Shown here: one piece after another, positions 18,177 to 26,641 of the stretch
Layout: the number at the start of each line of letters is the position of its first letter
How positions within the stretch are numbered: position 1 is the first letter of the stretch
Source: Arthrobacter sp. OVS8
Lineage (GTDB): Bacteria > Actinomycetota > Actinomycetes > Actinomycetales > Micrococcaceae
Reading direction: 5' to 3'
DNA length: 64,000 nucleotides
NCBI GenBank assembly: GCA_028370155.1
Contig: CP116670.1
Coordinates: 3,348,001 to 3,412,000 of the forward strand
The notes under the pieces: model-generated
What the model was told of the DNA's origin: nothing
Databases searched by the model: none
Seen by the model: the letters and a program-made list of their open reading frames with translations, nothing else
Made by a program: the position numbers and the translations under genes

Positions 18177-18605
18177 ATGCGCACGGCAACACCCACAGTG
18201 CAGGCCGATCAGATCCGGCACCTTTCCGAGAGTCTTATGTCCCAGCTCACGAAGGGGAGGGAGTGGGCCACTCCCGAGGTCGAGGCGGCACTGCAAAAGA
18301 TGGTCGCGGGGCTGGATACCGGGATTGACTCTGCGTCCCCGAGGATCCAGGCCGGACTGCGGCGGCTCGCTGACGAACTCGCCGGCGGAGTGGAAACTCT
18401 GACTCCGCGTGTTCACGAGGGTCTGCAGCGGGTGGCACCCAAAGGTGCCCGGGTATCCGCCCGGGCCAAGTCGCGGCGGACGGCTTCGGGGAACGCCTGG
18501 TTGATTGCCGGGGCGGTCGCCGTCGCGGTGACCGCGGGAGTCGCGGCCTGGCACTTCCTTCGGCCCGGCGATGAGGAGCCGACGCCGTCCGTGAATGCGC
18601 GCTAG
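18177..18605 (+). CDS. Tail-anchored helical protein of unknown function
   Basis: A 142-residue protein; ATG at 18177 has GAGGAGG upstream. The first 90 residues carry three similar helical segments (W-ATPEVEAALQKMVAGL, ASPRIQAGLRRLADEL, LTPRVHEGLQRVAP), that is, a [AS/T]-P-x-[VI]-x-x-[AG]-L repeat. Then comes a basic linker (ARAKSRRTASG), one membrane helix (AWLIAGAVAVAVTAGVAAW) and a short acidic tail. It is probably a cytoplasmic, membrane-attached amphipathic-helix protein. Its stop overlaps the convergent kinase fragment. Confidence 0.75.
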   Translation: MRTATPTVQADQIRHLSESLMSQLTKGREWATPEVEAALQKMVAGLDTGIDSASPRIQAGLRRLADELAGGVETLTPRVHEGLQRVAPKGARVSARAKSRRTASGNAWLIAGAVAVAVTAGVAAWHFLRPGDEEPTPSVNAR

Positions 18606-19087
18606 TCCAGGGGCAGCGTTACCGTCACAAAGGTTCCTGCGGCGGACGAATCGATGGTCACCTCTCCGCTGGCAAGACCTACGGCCATCCGCATGAGCCG
18701 CAGTCCCATGCCGGTATGCCGGCCGGTCATGGCCGCCGGCACGTCGAACCCGCCGCCGTCGTCGGTCACTTTGAGCTGAAGGCCGTGGCTCATGCCGTGG
18801 GTGACGCAACCGAGCCGGACCGTCACCGCTGACGCCTGGGCGAATTTGTGGACATTGCTGAGGAGTTCCTGCGCCGCACGGTACAGAAGAGTTGCGGACT
18901 GCCGGTCCACTTCCATGCCGTGGTGCGGGGTCTCCAGATGCACCACGGTGCCGCGTTTGCGCAGGGGAAGGGTCAGGCGGTCAATTGCGCCGCTGAGCCC
19001 GAGAGTATGGAAATCGACGGGGTGTGTATCGGTGAGGACGCCACGTACGGCGACGACTTCATCGCTGAGTAGTGATTTCATGTTCAT
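18602..19087 (-). pseudogene. Truncated NarL-type sensor histidine kinase (ATPase end only)
   Basis: 161 residues holding the end of a HisKA_3 dimerisation region (LLSDEVVAVRGVLTDTHPV, LGLSGAIDRL) and a full HATPase_c domain: N box AAQELLSNVHKFA, G1 VTDDGGGFD, G2 HTGMGLRLM. The sensor part and the phospho-accepting His helix are absent. Upstream of the start there is no ribosome binding site, and the terminator hairpin at 19127-19154 lies only 40 bases away. No response regulator is adjacent. It is probably the remnant of a two-component kinase, though an expressed stand-alone ATPase domain cannot be excluded. Confidence 0.65.
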
Positions 19088-19126
19088 ACTGTGCGCTTGT
19101 GTCGTTGTATTTTCCTGTGACGCGCC

Positions 19127-19154
19127 GACGACGGCGGGAGTTCCCGCCGTCGTC
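19127..19154. terminator. Terminator hairpin, copy 2 of a dispersed family
   Basis: 13-bp arms GACGACGGCGGGA / TCCCGCCGTCGTC with a 2-base centre, 18 bases downstream of the stop of the leftward nuclease-like gene. Same core as the hairpins at 13403, 34414, 50376 and 57828. Confidence 0.7.
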
Positions 19155-19172
19155 AGCTTTTGGCGCGGTGAT

Positions 19173-21382
19173 TCATCCGGGTGACTGACGCTTGATGGAA
19201 GCTGAAATCCGATCCTCCATTGCCCGAACGCCGCCTACCGCCGCCGGACCCATCTGCTGCCTGGCCCGGTTCACCGCGTCCCGGACTTCGCGACGCACCA
19301 CCCGTTCATTCTGGCTCGATGACTTTTCTCGCGTTTCCCGTGCTAACTCGAGCAGGGCGTGCGGGGCGTAGTGATTGACGCTCATGTCCGTGAGGAGGGG
19401 CAGCTGTACCCGCAGATCCTGCTCGATCGCAGTGCGAAGCGGGCCCAGGCGAAGCAACTGAGTGAGGAAATCCGGGCTCAACACGGGCGATGGAGGCGCC
19501 TGAGGGCCAAGGCGTTCCCGCAGGTGGTCCTTCATTTTCATTGCTGTTCCATCGAACGTCAGCCACCATGCGAGGTAGCCCATGGGTGATGGTCCGATCG
19601 TCCGCCGATACTCGATGACGCCGACTGAGTTTTCAACGTCGTGGGCAACCAGGCGCGATCGGGTCCCTGGTCGGCTCCGTAGTCACCCCGCTGACGCCTT
19701 CGCTCATGGGTTTCATTCCACAGTTCCTGCACTACACCCCGAAGTTCGAGCGATGCGGCATCGGAGTACTCCAGGAGATTCCTGGTTTCGATAGAGAATT
19801 CGTCGGCAAGGTAGTCGCTGACGTCCTGCAACGGCTGTTCGCGCCCACAGATGTCCCGCTGCCAGTCCAGGAAATCATTCTCCGGCCGGCCCGAGAGCAC
19901 ATAGGCCGAGTAGAGGAAGGGGACCCGTCCCGTCCACGTCGACGTTCTGTTGTGACCATACGCAACGGCCAGGTTGAGGTGCCGTTCAACTTCTTCCACG
20001 ACCCCTTCCGTGACGAACAGGAGCAGTCCGGCGTCTACCGCAGCCCGCATCAGAATCGTAAAGTGGCGCTCTTCCGGATCATCAACCAGGCTTTCGCCGA
20101 TAAGCGGCAGGATGGCGGTGGTGTCCATCCATATGTCGCCCTCGCTGAAGACGTCGAGCATGACTTTCTGGACGTCCGGGGTTTGTTTCAGGAACGCGAA
20201 AAGCGTGTAGGCGTCGGCCAGCCGCCGAAGATGGGACTGTGTTTGCGGCGAAGGCTGTTCCAGTACATGCATGATGGCCGCGGCCGCGGCATCGGAACAG
20301 AGCCCGTCGATGCCGCCGTTTGCCGTAATTCTGTCTGCTATGGCTACGGGGCTGAGTTGGAACGGTTCTCCTGTTTCCACGGCTTCGGCAAATGACTCAC
20401 CCCGTTCCAGGAGTGTTTCCTCCAACACCGTGCGGAGTTGCCGGGAAATCTCCGCCAACTGTGTTTCGTTCAGTGCGTTCGGTGCTTCGATGGCCCGAAC
20501 GGCCACGGTGAGTTTCGCATCCAGAACGGCTTCATCAAGCAGGAACGTGGCTGTTTGATCATTTATCCTCCTGGTCTCCTCAAAGCTGAGGTGGTACGTG
20601 TCCTCGGACCCGGAAGCTGACTTGTGTTGTTTGACGGGCCCCTTCCGGGACAGGCGGGTGAGGGCGCTCAGGGTCAGGGCATCGACCTGCCCCCGTTTCC
20701 CCACGGGCATGCGGAGCGCGACGCCGTCCTGGATTTCGCGCAGGCTGAGCCTGTTGGTCGCGCTCGAATCGTGCAGCGCCGCCAAGACCAATGAATCGAA
20801 GCAGCTCTTGGTAAGACTCTGATCGGTGGCCTGGTCTACGCCGTCGAGTGCCAAATGCAGCACCGCGACCTTGCTCTCATCCGCGGTCAACGTCGATGTC
20901 CTGTCGATGACCCCTCGTTTGGACAGGAGCGGATCGACGAATCTCCGGGCCAGCTCTTCACTTGCCACCCGTCGTTGAGGATAGGACTCCTCACGGTCCA
21001 CAAACCACGATCGATCCCGGATATCTACGGTGATATTCCGATCACGCCGAGACTCTTCCCTGAGTTCATCGGCAGCCGGACCGATCACCTGGTTGGTCAG
21101 GTAAATCACGGTGGTGACCGAAGGGAGATTCTTCTTGAGGGTGTCCAGCGTGCTCGTAATTTTCGTCTTCCAACTGGCCGTGACCGAGTACTGAAATGCC
21201 ACTTTTGGCACACCATCAATCGTGAATACTTCGGCGTCTCTGCCCTTGTCTCCATTCGGGGCTGCCATCGTCCGAAGGGCTGGATATTCGACCGCTAAGA
21301 ACTCCGATGCGAACTGTTCAAATACCTCCCAGTCTCCAGGGCCAATTCGTTCCAGGGCGAGAGCCAATCGAGGGTTCGGCAT
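19173..21382 (-). CDS. Large protein with restriction-endonuclease-like and PIN-like domains (frameshifted in this sequence)
   Basis: Restored length about 736 residues after one added base near 19650; without it the frame ends at 19559 (607 residues). Residues 15-130 look like a PD-(D/E)XK nuclease of the Mrr type: DWEVFEQFASEFL, then PNGDKGRDAEVF and KVAFQYSVTASWKTKI. The middle (about 180-300) appears helical and winged-helix-like. Residues 400-520 resemble a PIN nuclease: IWMDTTAILPLIGESL with TEGVVEEVERHL. The C-terminal 130 residues are helical. Architecture suggests a nucleic-acid-targeting defence protein. GC content is visibly lower than in neighbours. Assignments come from motif reading only. 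Confidence 0.6.
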
Positions 21383-21727
21383 GAGCGAATCATAACCACC
21401 ACAAACCTTCCTTGAACATCACTTCCGGGTTCAATAACTAATTGATGTCCGGGGAGCGGCGGGCAGGCTTCTGTTCCCGTCGGGACCTGGGCCGACTCGG
21501 AATCACCCATCAACCCCGCCGTTGACTTTCGTGTCTCCTGCGAGGACGATAACGAGTGGGAGTCAATGATTGGGGGCTAAATCAGGGTCTGACCTGCCGA
21601 AAAATGTGCGTGTGTGCCGAATATTCCCGCGCCAAGTTTCGACCGAGCAGTGGGATATCGCTGGTTGCGAAGCTCAAGCTTTCGCACGTGTTTATCAACT
21701 CCGAATTTGGGGATCAACGGAGAGAAA
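21383..21727. other. Intergenic region, lower GC
   Basis: About 345 bases between divergent genes, with more A/T than the surroundings. An imperfect hairpin (TGCGAA...TTCGCA with inner AGCT repeats) lies at 21666-21686, upstream of the polyglycine gene. No coding frame with a ribosome binding site was found; promoters for both flanking genes are presumed. Confidence 0.4.
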
Positions 21728-22105
21728 ATGACTAAGAGTCTCTTTAAGCCGGTCGCAAATGCGCCCGGTGTATTTACACTTGGACCTGTCGAATCCCGCC
21801 TGGGAGATCGATTTCGTGCGATGGTGCACGGTCAAATGGAACTAATAGCAGCTGAAGGCAAGGCGCCAGATTTCGTGGTTTCGGGGACAGCGAACCCTGG
21901 GTATAACGCCGTTGCGTTGAGTTTGCCGGGTATATGGGACGCGGCTAAGGACCTCACCGGCCGTGCTTGGGACGCAGTTAGCGATGTTCTGACCAATGAG
22001 GGCGGCGGCGGCGGCGGTGGCGGTGGTGGCGGCGGTGCTCGCAAGCTAGCGGGCCCGGGCGAAGCCACAATCGTCCCAATGACTCGGGCGCCGGCGCTGG
22101 TTTAG
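21728..22105 (+). CDS. Hypothetical protein with 12-residue polyglycine tract
   Basis: A 125-residue protein starting MTKSLFKPVANAPGVFTLGP with ACGGAGAG upstream. An in-frame ATG at 21614 lacks such a site. Residues 1-90 look globular (AMVHGQMELIAAEGKAPDFVV, LPGIWDAAKDLTGRAWDAVSDVL). Then an acidic NEGG leads into twelve glycines encoded by GGC/GGT triplets, and a short hydrophobic tail (ARKLAGPGEATIVPMTRAPALV). No Cys or Trp cluster follows the glycines, so microcin-type heterocyclisation is not suggested. Unrecognised; lower GC suggests it was acquired together with the neighbouring nuclease-like gene. Confidence 0.6.
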   Translation: MTKSLFKPVANAPGVFTLGPVESRLGDRFRAMVHGQMELIAAEGKAPDFVVSGTANPGYNAVALSLPGIWDAAKDLTGRAWDAVSDVLTNEGGGGGGGGGGGGARKLAGPGEATIVPMTRAPALV

Positions 22106-22310
22106 ATCCGCGACTCCAGACGCGCCCGTCAGCCGCGTGTGGACCCTGCGGAAAGAGGACCGGGTGCAGGCCACGCTACGGCCTGCACTTGGCCGGACTG
22201 GGACGGCCACTGCGCCAACGTCAGCGGCACCACCGCGGTGAAGCATCTGCGGGAGCAGCAAGTGCCCTAGTCTTTTGGTGTTGCATCCCAGCCGGCACGA
22301 AAGGCAGCAC

Positions 22311-22673
22311 ATGGAGATAGCCAAGCCCACGGAAGCCGACAAAGAGCGGTTCCGTTCCCTGTTCGCGGAGCTCCCCGACGCCGACATCAAGCCGATGTTC
22401 GGGAATCTGGGCGCCTTCGTCAACGGGAACATGTTCGCGGGCCTTTTCGGCTCGACCATCGGGCTGCGCCTCTCCGAGGCGGACCGGGACGAGCTTATGA
22501 AGATCAGCGAGACCCTGCCGTTCGGCCCGGCCGAACGGCCAATGGCCGGCTATGTGGGGCTCCCGATCCAGGACGCGCCCGACACGATCCGGCTCTGGAG
22601 CGCACGCGCCCTCGCCAACGTTTCAGCCATGCCGCCGAAGGCCGCGAAGAGCCCCAAGCCCAAGAAGGGCTGA
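22311..22673 (+). CDS. TfoX/Sxy N-terminal domain protein
   Basis: A 120-residue protein matching the TfoX N-terminal domain: RFRSLFAELPDADIKPMFGNLGAF, NGNMFAGLFGSTIGLRLSEADR, then ERPMAGYVGLPIQ. It ends in a basic tail PKAAKSPKPKKG. Start at 22311 is preferred over 22275 (AAAGGCAG upstream). In gamma-proteobacteria Sxy/TfoX promotes competence gene expression. In actinobacteria the stand-alone N-terminal domain has no settled function. Confidence 0.85.
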   Translation: MEIAKPTEADKERFRSLFAELPDADIKPMFGNLGAFVNGNMFAGLFGSTIGLRLSEADRDELMKISETLPFGPAERPMAGYVGLPIQDAPDTIRLWSARALANVSAMPPKAAKSPKPKKG

Positions 22674-22736
22674 ACGACGACGGCGGCGGCCCGGTGCCGC
22701 TGGTGAACTTGCTTCGGGCGTTTGCGCCCCACGAAT

Positions 22737-23549
22737 TCATGTCGTGGAGAGTTCCCGCACGCGCGCGAGCCATTCGACCACCAGGGCTTGCGTGAGGGCG
22801 GGCTGTTCGTGGAAGAGCGCGTGGCCGGCGCGATCAAGTACAGCAAAGGTAGCGCGAGGGTAGTGCCCGATCAGTTCCCACGGTCCCGTGTGCCCGGCCG
22901 TGGCATCCTGTCGCCCTGCAAGAATTAGGACAGGATGAGGATAGGTTTTCGCAGCTTCCGGGCGGTCCCGGAGCTCCCAGTTCGAAAAGATCCGCATCAG
23001 GCTCGACTCATCGATGAGCGACGCCGCGGGTGCCACAAACTCCTGGAACCGGTCAAGCGTTTCAGCCGTCTGCACAACGAAGTAGCCACGGTAGGAAGCC
23101 TCGAGCTCCGGGTCCAGGTTGCTACTGAGATCGGCCGACGCCACAACAACCTCGTGCTCGGGCACGTCGCGGGTATGTGCGCCCACCGGGCAGATTAACG
23201 CCAGCCCGATAGCCTGCTCTGGTCTCTGGTTGGCAACCGCGCGGGCTAGATATCCGCCGTACGACTGACCCATGACAAGGAACGGCTCATCGCCGATGGT
23301 GCTGTCGATGAAGCCGAGCAAAAGGTCCAGGACGTCGTCGTTGCTTGTGATCGTTCCGGGCGCCGGAGTGCGGCCCATCCCAGGCAGGTCCGGATACAGG
23401 CGGCGAAATCCGGAAACGTTGCAGAATATCGGTTCGAGGGCGCCGGCGATCTCGCGATGATCCACACCAGCGCCGTGCAGTGCCAGAACCGGAGTGCCGT
23501 TGCCGCACTCGGCGTAATGCACAGGAACTCCGCTGACCGTAGCCTCCAT
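22737..23549 (-). CDS. Alpha/beta hydrolase
   Basis: A 270-residue alpha/beta hydrolase. Oxyanion motif LALHGAGVDHRE lies near residue 24, nucleophile elbow VMGQSYGGYLA near 95, acid in LAGRQDAT near 215 and His in DRAGHALFHEQ near 245. No signal peptide. It is isolated between convergent and co-directional genes, so context gives no substrate. A half copy of the dispersed terminator core (GACGACGGCGGC) lies at 22677-22690, after the convergent TfoX gene. Confidence 0.85.
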   Translation of the reverse strand: MEATVSGVPVHYAECGNGTPVLALHGAGVDHREIAGALEPIFCNVSGFRRLYPDLPGMGRTPAPGTITSNDDVLDLLLGFIDSTIGDEPFLVMGQSYGGYLARAVANQRPEQAIGLALICPVGAHTRDVPEHEVVVASADLSSNLDPELEASYRGYFVVQTAETLDRFQEFVAPAASLIDESSLMRIFSNWELRDRPEAAKTYPHPVLILAGRQDATAGHTGPWELIGHYPRATFAVLDRAGHALFHEQPALTQALVVEWLARVRELSTT

Positions 23550-23600
23550 CCAGACAGTGTAGAGCGCGCCGCGGCGCTTCGCCGCTGCGTCCAGCGCAAC

Positions 23601-24851
23601 TCAGGATTCGACGTCGGCCGCCGCAATCGCCTTGTCCGTGAGGATGGGCATCAACCCGAGCAGCGCGAGGGTCAGCACTCCCATGATGCCGAACATAACC
23701 TGCAGGCCCAGCCATTGGGCCAGCAGGCCGCCCGCCGCCGCACCGAGCGGCATGGTGCCCCACGCCAGCAGGCGGTAGGCGCTGTTGACTCGGCCCAGCA
23801 GGCGGTTGGGGGCAATGCGCTGGCGCAGGGAAACGGTGATGACGTTCCACAGCACGATCAGCACGCCGCCCACAAAGAGGAGCGGGCCAAGGATATAGGG
23901 GTTGTCAGTCACGGCCGGCGCGCCGACGAACAGCGCGCCGCCGAAGATCGTGAGTGCCAGGGACTTTGACCGGCCCAGCCTGGCCTCCACCCGTTCGGCG
24001 ACGAACGAGCCGACAAGGGCGCCCAGGGCGGAGGTGGTCAAAAGAAGGCCGAACCCCACTTCGGACAGTCCCATCTCCGACGCCGGCCCCACGGCAAACA
24101 GCACCAAGACCGCGAAGGCCGCGTTGGATGCGAAGTTGAACACCCCGGTCATCACCGCGAGCGTGCGAAGGATCTTCTGGTTCCAGAGGAACCGCAAACC
24201 CTCACCAATGTCGAACCGCAGTGTCGTCTTCACCTCCCGCTCTGTGCGGAAAGTCCCGGGGACGAGGAACAGGGCACCGACGGCGGCAAGCCACAGTGCC
24301 GCCGGCGCGGCAAAGCCCGCAACGACGCCCAGGGCCACCAACAGTCCGCCCAGCGGGGGACCAACGAACTGGTTGGCGGTGAGTTCGACGGCGTAGAGCC
24401 GGCCGTTGGCGCGCGACAGCTGATCCCGGTGCACCACCTGGGGCAGGATCGACTGCGCGGAGGTGTCGTAGAGCGTTTCAGCCACGCCCACCATCAAAGC
24501 GATGACGTACAGAGCCCAAATGGAGCCCAAATCCAGCAGGACGACGGCGACCAGCGCGGCCGGCAGCACCGCGCGGCTGAGGTTGGCCCACAGCATGAGC
24601 TTGCGCCGGTCCAGCCGGTCCGCCAACGCTCCGGCAGTGAGGGCGAAGAGAAGCCAGGGAAGCGTCGCTGCAACGGTCAGCCCGGCAACCAGCGTGGGTG
24701 ACTGCGTGAACTGAATGGCCAGCAGCGGCAGCGCGATCTTGAAGACGCCGTCCGCGAGGTTGGAGAGCCCGGATGAGGTCCACAGCTTCCAATAGGACGC
24801 ACCCAGCGGCGCGCCACCCCGTACCTTCACCTGCGCGGCGGAACTAGTCAT
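23601..24851 (-). CDS. MFS exporter
   Basis: A 416-residue major facilitator of the EntS/macrolide-efflux-like (MFS_3) group with about 12 membrane helices. The loop 2-3 motif is present as GALADRLDRRKLMLWANLSRA, and the second half begins after a cytoplasmic segment (FRTEREVKTTLRFDIGEGLRFL). It is divergent from an ArsR-type regulator with a 74-base gap that holds an inverted repeat, the usual layout for a drug- or metabolite-responsive efflux pump. Confidence 0.88.
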   Translation of the reverse strand: MTSSAAQVKVRGGAPLGASYWKLWTSSGLSNLADGVFKIALPLLAIQFTQSPTLVAGLTVAATLPWLLFALTAGALADRLDRRKLMLWANLSRAVLPAALVAVVLLDLGSIWALYVIALMVGVAETLYDTSAQSILPQVVHRDQLSRANGRLYAVELTANQFVGPPLGGLLVALGVVAGFAAPAALWLAAVGALFLVPGTFRTEREVKTTLRFDIGEGLRFLWNQKILRTLAVMTGVFNFASNAAFAVLVLFAVGPASEMGLSEVGFGLLLTTSALGALVGSFVAERVEARLGRSKSLALTIFGGALFVGAPAVTDNPYILGPLLFVGGVLIVLWNVITVSLRQRIAPNRLLGRVNSAYRLLAWGTMPLGAAAGGLLAQWLGLQVMFGIMGVLTLALLGLMPILTDKAIAAADVES

Positions 24852-24881
24852 AGGTGAACCATTCCCTAGTGATTGAGAAAA

Positions 24882-24918
24882 TTCAAGGGGTTGAAGTTAG
24901 TACATCGGATCGTAGGAT
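24882..24918 (+). promoter_or_regulatory. Promoter of the ArsR-type regulator with inverted repeat TTCAAGGGGTTGAA
   Basis: TTGAAG at 24891-24896 and TAGGAT at 24913-24918 are separated by 16 bases. Transcription would begin about 24925, which is the ATG, so the regulator mRNA is probably leaderless. The inverted repeat TTCAA-gggg-TTGAA at 24882-24895 overlaps the -35 and is the likely operator for both divergent genes. Confidence 0.5.
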
Positions 24919-24924
24919 GGATCC

Positions 24925-25466
24925 ATGACGGACGCAGAGCCGACCAGCGCGAACGAGAAAAACCCGCCGCCAGCGCCCGGGAAATCAAGGCGCTGGCCCA
25001 TCCGCTGCGTCTGAGGATCCTGCGCCTGTGCGGACTCCACGAACTGACCAACAAACAACTCGCCGACCGGCTGGGCCAGGATCCGGGGACGGTGCTCTAT
25101 CACGTGCGGCAATTGCTCTCCACCGGATTCCTTGAAGCTGCCGAGGTCCGCACGGGAGAAAGTGGTGCGCTGGAGAAGCCGTACCGTTCCACGGGGCGGT
25201 CCTGGAACCTGGACACCGCACTGCGTGAAGCCGGTCCGGGCGGTCCGCTGGCGCCGATCGAGGCGTTCCGGGAAGAGCTTACGGAAGCAGGGCCGGACGC
25301 GATCGCCAGCCTCTCACGCTTCGTGTTGCACCTCTCCGAGGAGGACGCCGAGGACCTCATGACGCGCATCGGCGCTGTGCTGGACGAATACACCCAGAGT
25401 GATCGGCAGCGGCCGGACCAGCCCGCGTACGGCGGCATCTTTGTCCTTCACCGGTCGCCGGACTAG
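24925..25466 (+). CDS. ArsR-type winged-helix regulator (early frameshift in this sequence)
   Basis: The winged-helix body AREIKALAHPLRLRILRLCG...NKQLADRLGQDPGTVLYHVRQLL is typical of the HTH_20/ArsR group found beside MFS pumps, followed by a helical C-terminal domain. The best start is ATG 24925 (MTDAEPTSANEKN). It joins the winged-helix frame if one base is restored near 24965, giving about 180 residues. Read without repair, the frame would start at 24873 with a leader unlike the family. Likely represses the divergent MFS gene. Confidence 0.75.
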
Positions 25467-25528
25467 GAAGCCGGCCCCGCCATTCCCGCTGTGACACCCG
25501 GCGGCAGAACATGGGTCATGATGGTGGG

Positions 25529-25837
25529 ATGATCACTGAACATGCCTTGCTCTCCGTCCGGCCCGGTATGGAGGGCGATTTCGAGATTGCCTTCAGCAAG
25601 GCACAGCTGATCATTGCTTCCATGCCTGGTTTCCTGGGCCTCACGCTTTCGCGATGCGTCGAGAGCGCCGCCACGTATCTGCTGCTCGTGGAGTGGGCCC
25701 GCCTGGAAGACCATACGGAAGGCTTCAGGGGCTCGGCGGAATACCAGGAATGGCGCGGGTTGCTGCATCATTTCTATTCGCCGTTTCCAACGGTGGAGCA
25801 CTATGAGCAGATCCTGGCCGTGCCTGCCCGGCCTTAG
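25529..25837 (+). CDS. Antibiotic biosynthesis monooxygenase (ABM) domain protein
   Basis: A 102-residue ferredoxin-fold ABM protein: ITEHALLSVRPGMEGDFEIAF, MPGFLGLTLSRCVE, TYLLLVEWARLEDHTEGFRGS and HHFYSPFPTVEHYEQI are the usual strand/helix order. Such dimers oxidise small aromatics, degrade haem or act as detoxifiers. No cofactor-specific residue decides between these. Start ATG 25529 with GGTGGG upstream. Confidence 0.85.
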   Translation: MITEHALLSVRPGMEGDFEIAFSKAQLIIASMPGFLGLTLSRCVESAATYLLLVEWARLEDHTEGFRGSAEYQEWRGLLHHFYSPFPTVEHYEQILAVPARP

Positions 25838-25862
25838 CCAGCCCCCTGCTGTTCGGTGGTCC

Positions 25863-26495
25863 TCAGAGAGCCTGGATCAGTGTCAGGCTGCCTGCCAGTG
25901 CGACCCAGGCCATATATGCCAGCATGCTGAAGCGGTTGGGCCAGCCGATAAGTACCTCGGGCTTTCCGACCGCGTCGGGTTGACCGAACCGGAACGTCGC
26001 GCCGAGGAACCAGATCAGGCCCGCCCACGGGATGGCCGCCGCCCACGCGAGAATTTGCCCGGCGGGCGAATGCATGGCTGCACCGATTCCGGCCAAGGTC
26101 GCGGCAACGGGAAAGCCCAGGATGAAGAGCGAGCCGAGGCCGGCGTGGACCTTGCCCCGGCCCGTGATCTGCGGCCGCGGCGTCGTGATCGGGTCCGTGT
26201 CGACGAAAGCCGCCCCGATCGGCCCAAGCGCCACCACGGGAAGCCAGGCCGCCAGAACGCCGGCCGCTGGCCACAAGGCAAGGCCGGACGCTGCGACGCC
26301 GGTTCCGCCGAGGATGAAGGCAATCCGCATGAGCACGCCGTAGCTGCCCAGCGAATATTCACCGAGCATCCGCCAGGAGGGGTCGAATTCCGGTTCAAGC
26401 TTGTGCAGCGCGACCACGAGAAGGATGGCAACCGCTACAGCACCCAGCGAGTAGCAGGCGGCAAACGCCGCAAAGGAGTGCGTCAACGCCGTCAT
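25863..26495 (-). CDS. DUF998-like membrane protein
   Basis: A 210-residue protein with about six hydrophobic segments (AACYSLGAVAVAILLVVALH, VLMRIAFILGGTGVAASGLA, HAGLGSLFILGFPVAATLAG, ILAWAAAIPWAGLIWFLGAT, AYMAWVALAGSLTLIQAL). The arrangement and the conserved HAGLG segment fit the DUF998 group. Start chosen at MTALTHSF (26495); an open frame upstream overlaps a regulated promoter and is unlikely to be translated. Function unknown. Confidence 0.75.
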   Translation of the reverse strand: MTALTHSFAAFAACYSLGAVAVAILLVVALHKLEPEFDPSWRMLGEYSLGSYGVLMRIAFILGGTGVAASGLALWPAAGVLAAWLPVVALGPIGAAFVDTDPITTPRPQITGRGKVHAGLGSLFILGFPVAATLAGIGAAMHSPAGQILAWAAAIPWAGLIWFLGATFRFGQPDAVGKPEVLIGWPNRFSMLAYMAWVALAGSLTLIQAL

Positions 26496-26606
26496 GCCAT
26501 GATTATCAGCCCCGACGCCGGCAGCGCGCAGGTCACGTTCGGCGCCCGGCCTGCAGGACGGGTGGCCGAAGACTGGCCGGCGCCCCACCTCTGACACCAC
26601 CATGTC

Positions 26607-26635
26607 TTGACGTGACACCACTGTGGTGTCACTAT
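26607..26635 (+). promoter_or_regulatory. Leaderless promoter with 21-bp operator palindrome
   Basis: TTGACG (26607-26612) and CACTAT (26630-26635) have a 17-bp spacer filled almost exactly by the perfect palindrome GTGACACCAC-T-GTGGTGTCAC (26612-26632). A half copy, TGACACCAC, lies at 26592-26600. Transcription would start at about the ATG at 26642, predicting a leaderless mRNA. The layout is that of an autoregulated RHH/antitoxin promoter. Confidence 0.6.
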
Positions 26636-26641
26636 GGTGGC

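Noticed and set aside
18021..18809. Upstream extension of the potassium channel gene to 522 residues
   Set aside because: The extra part is antisense to the tail-anchored protein gene and is Arg-rich shadow sequence; the channel is complete from 18020.
21990..22036. GGC/GGT run considered as a sequencing artefact
   Set aside because: The codons alternate between GGC and GGT and the frame continues into a sensible tail, so the tract is probably real, though its exact length is uncertain.
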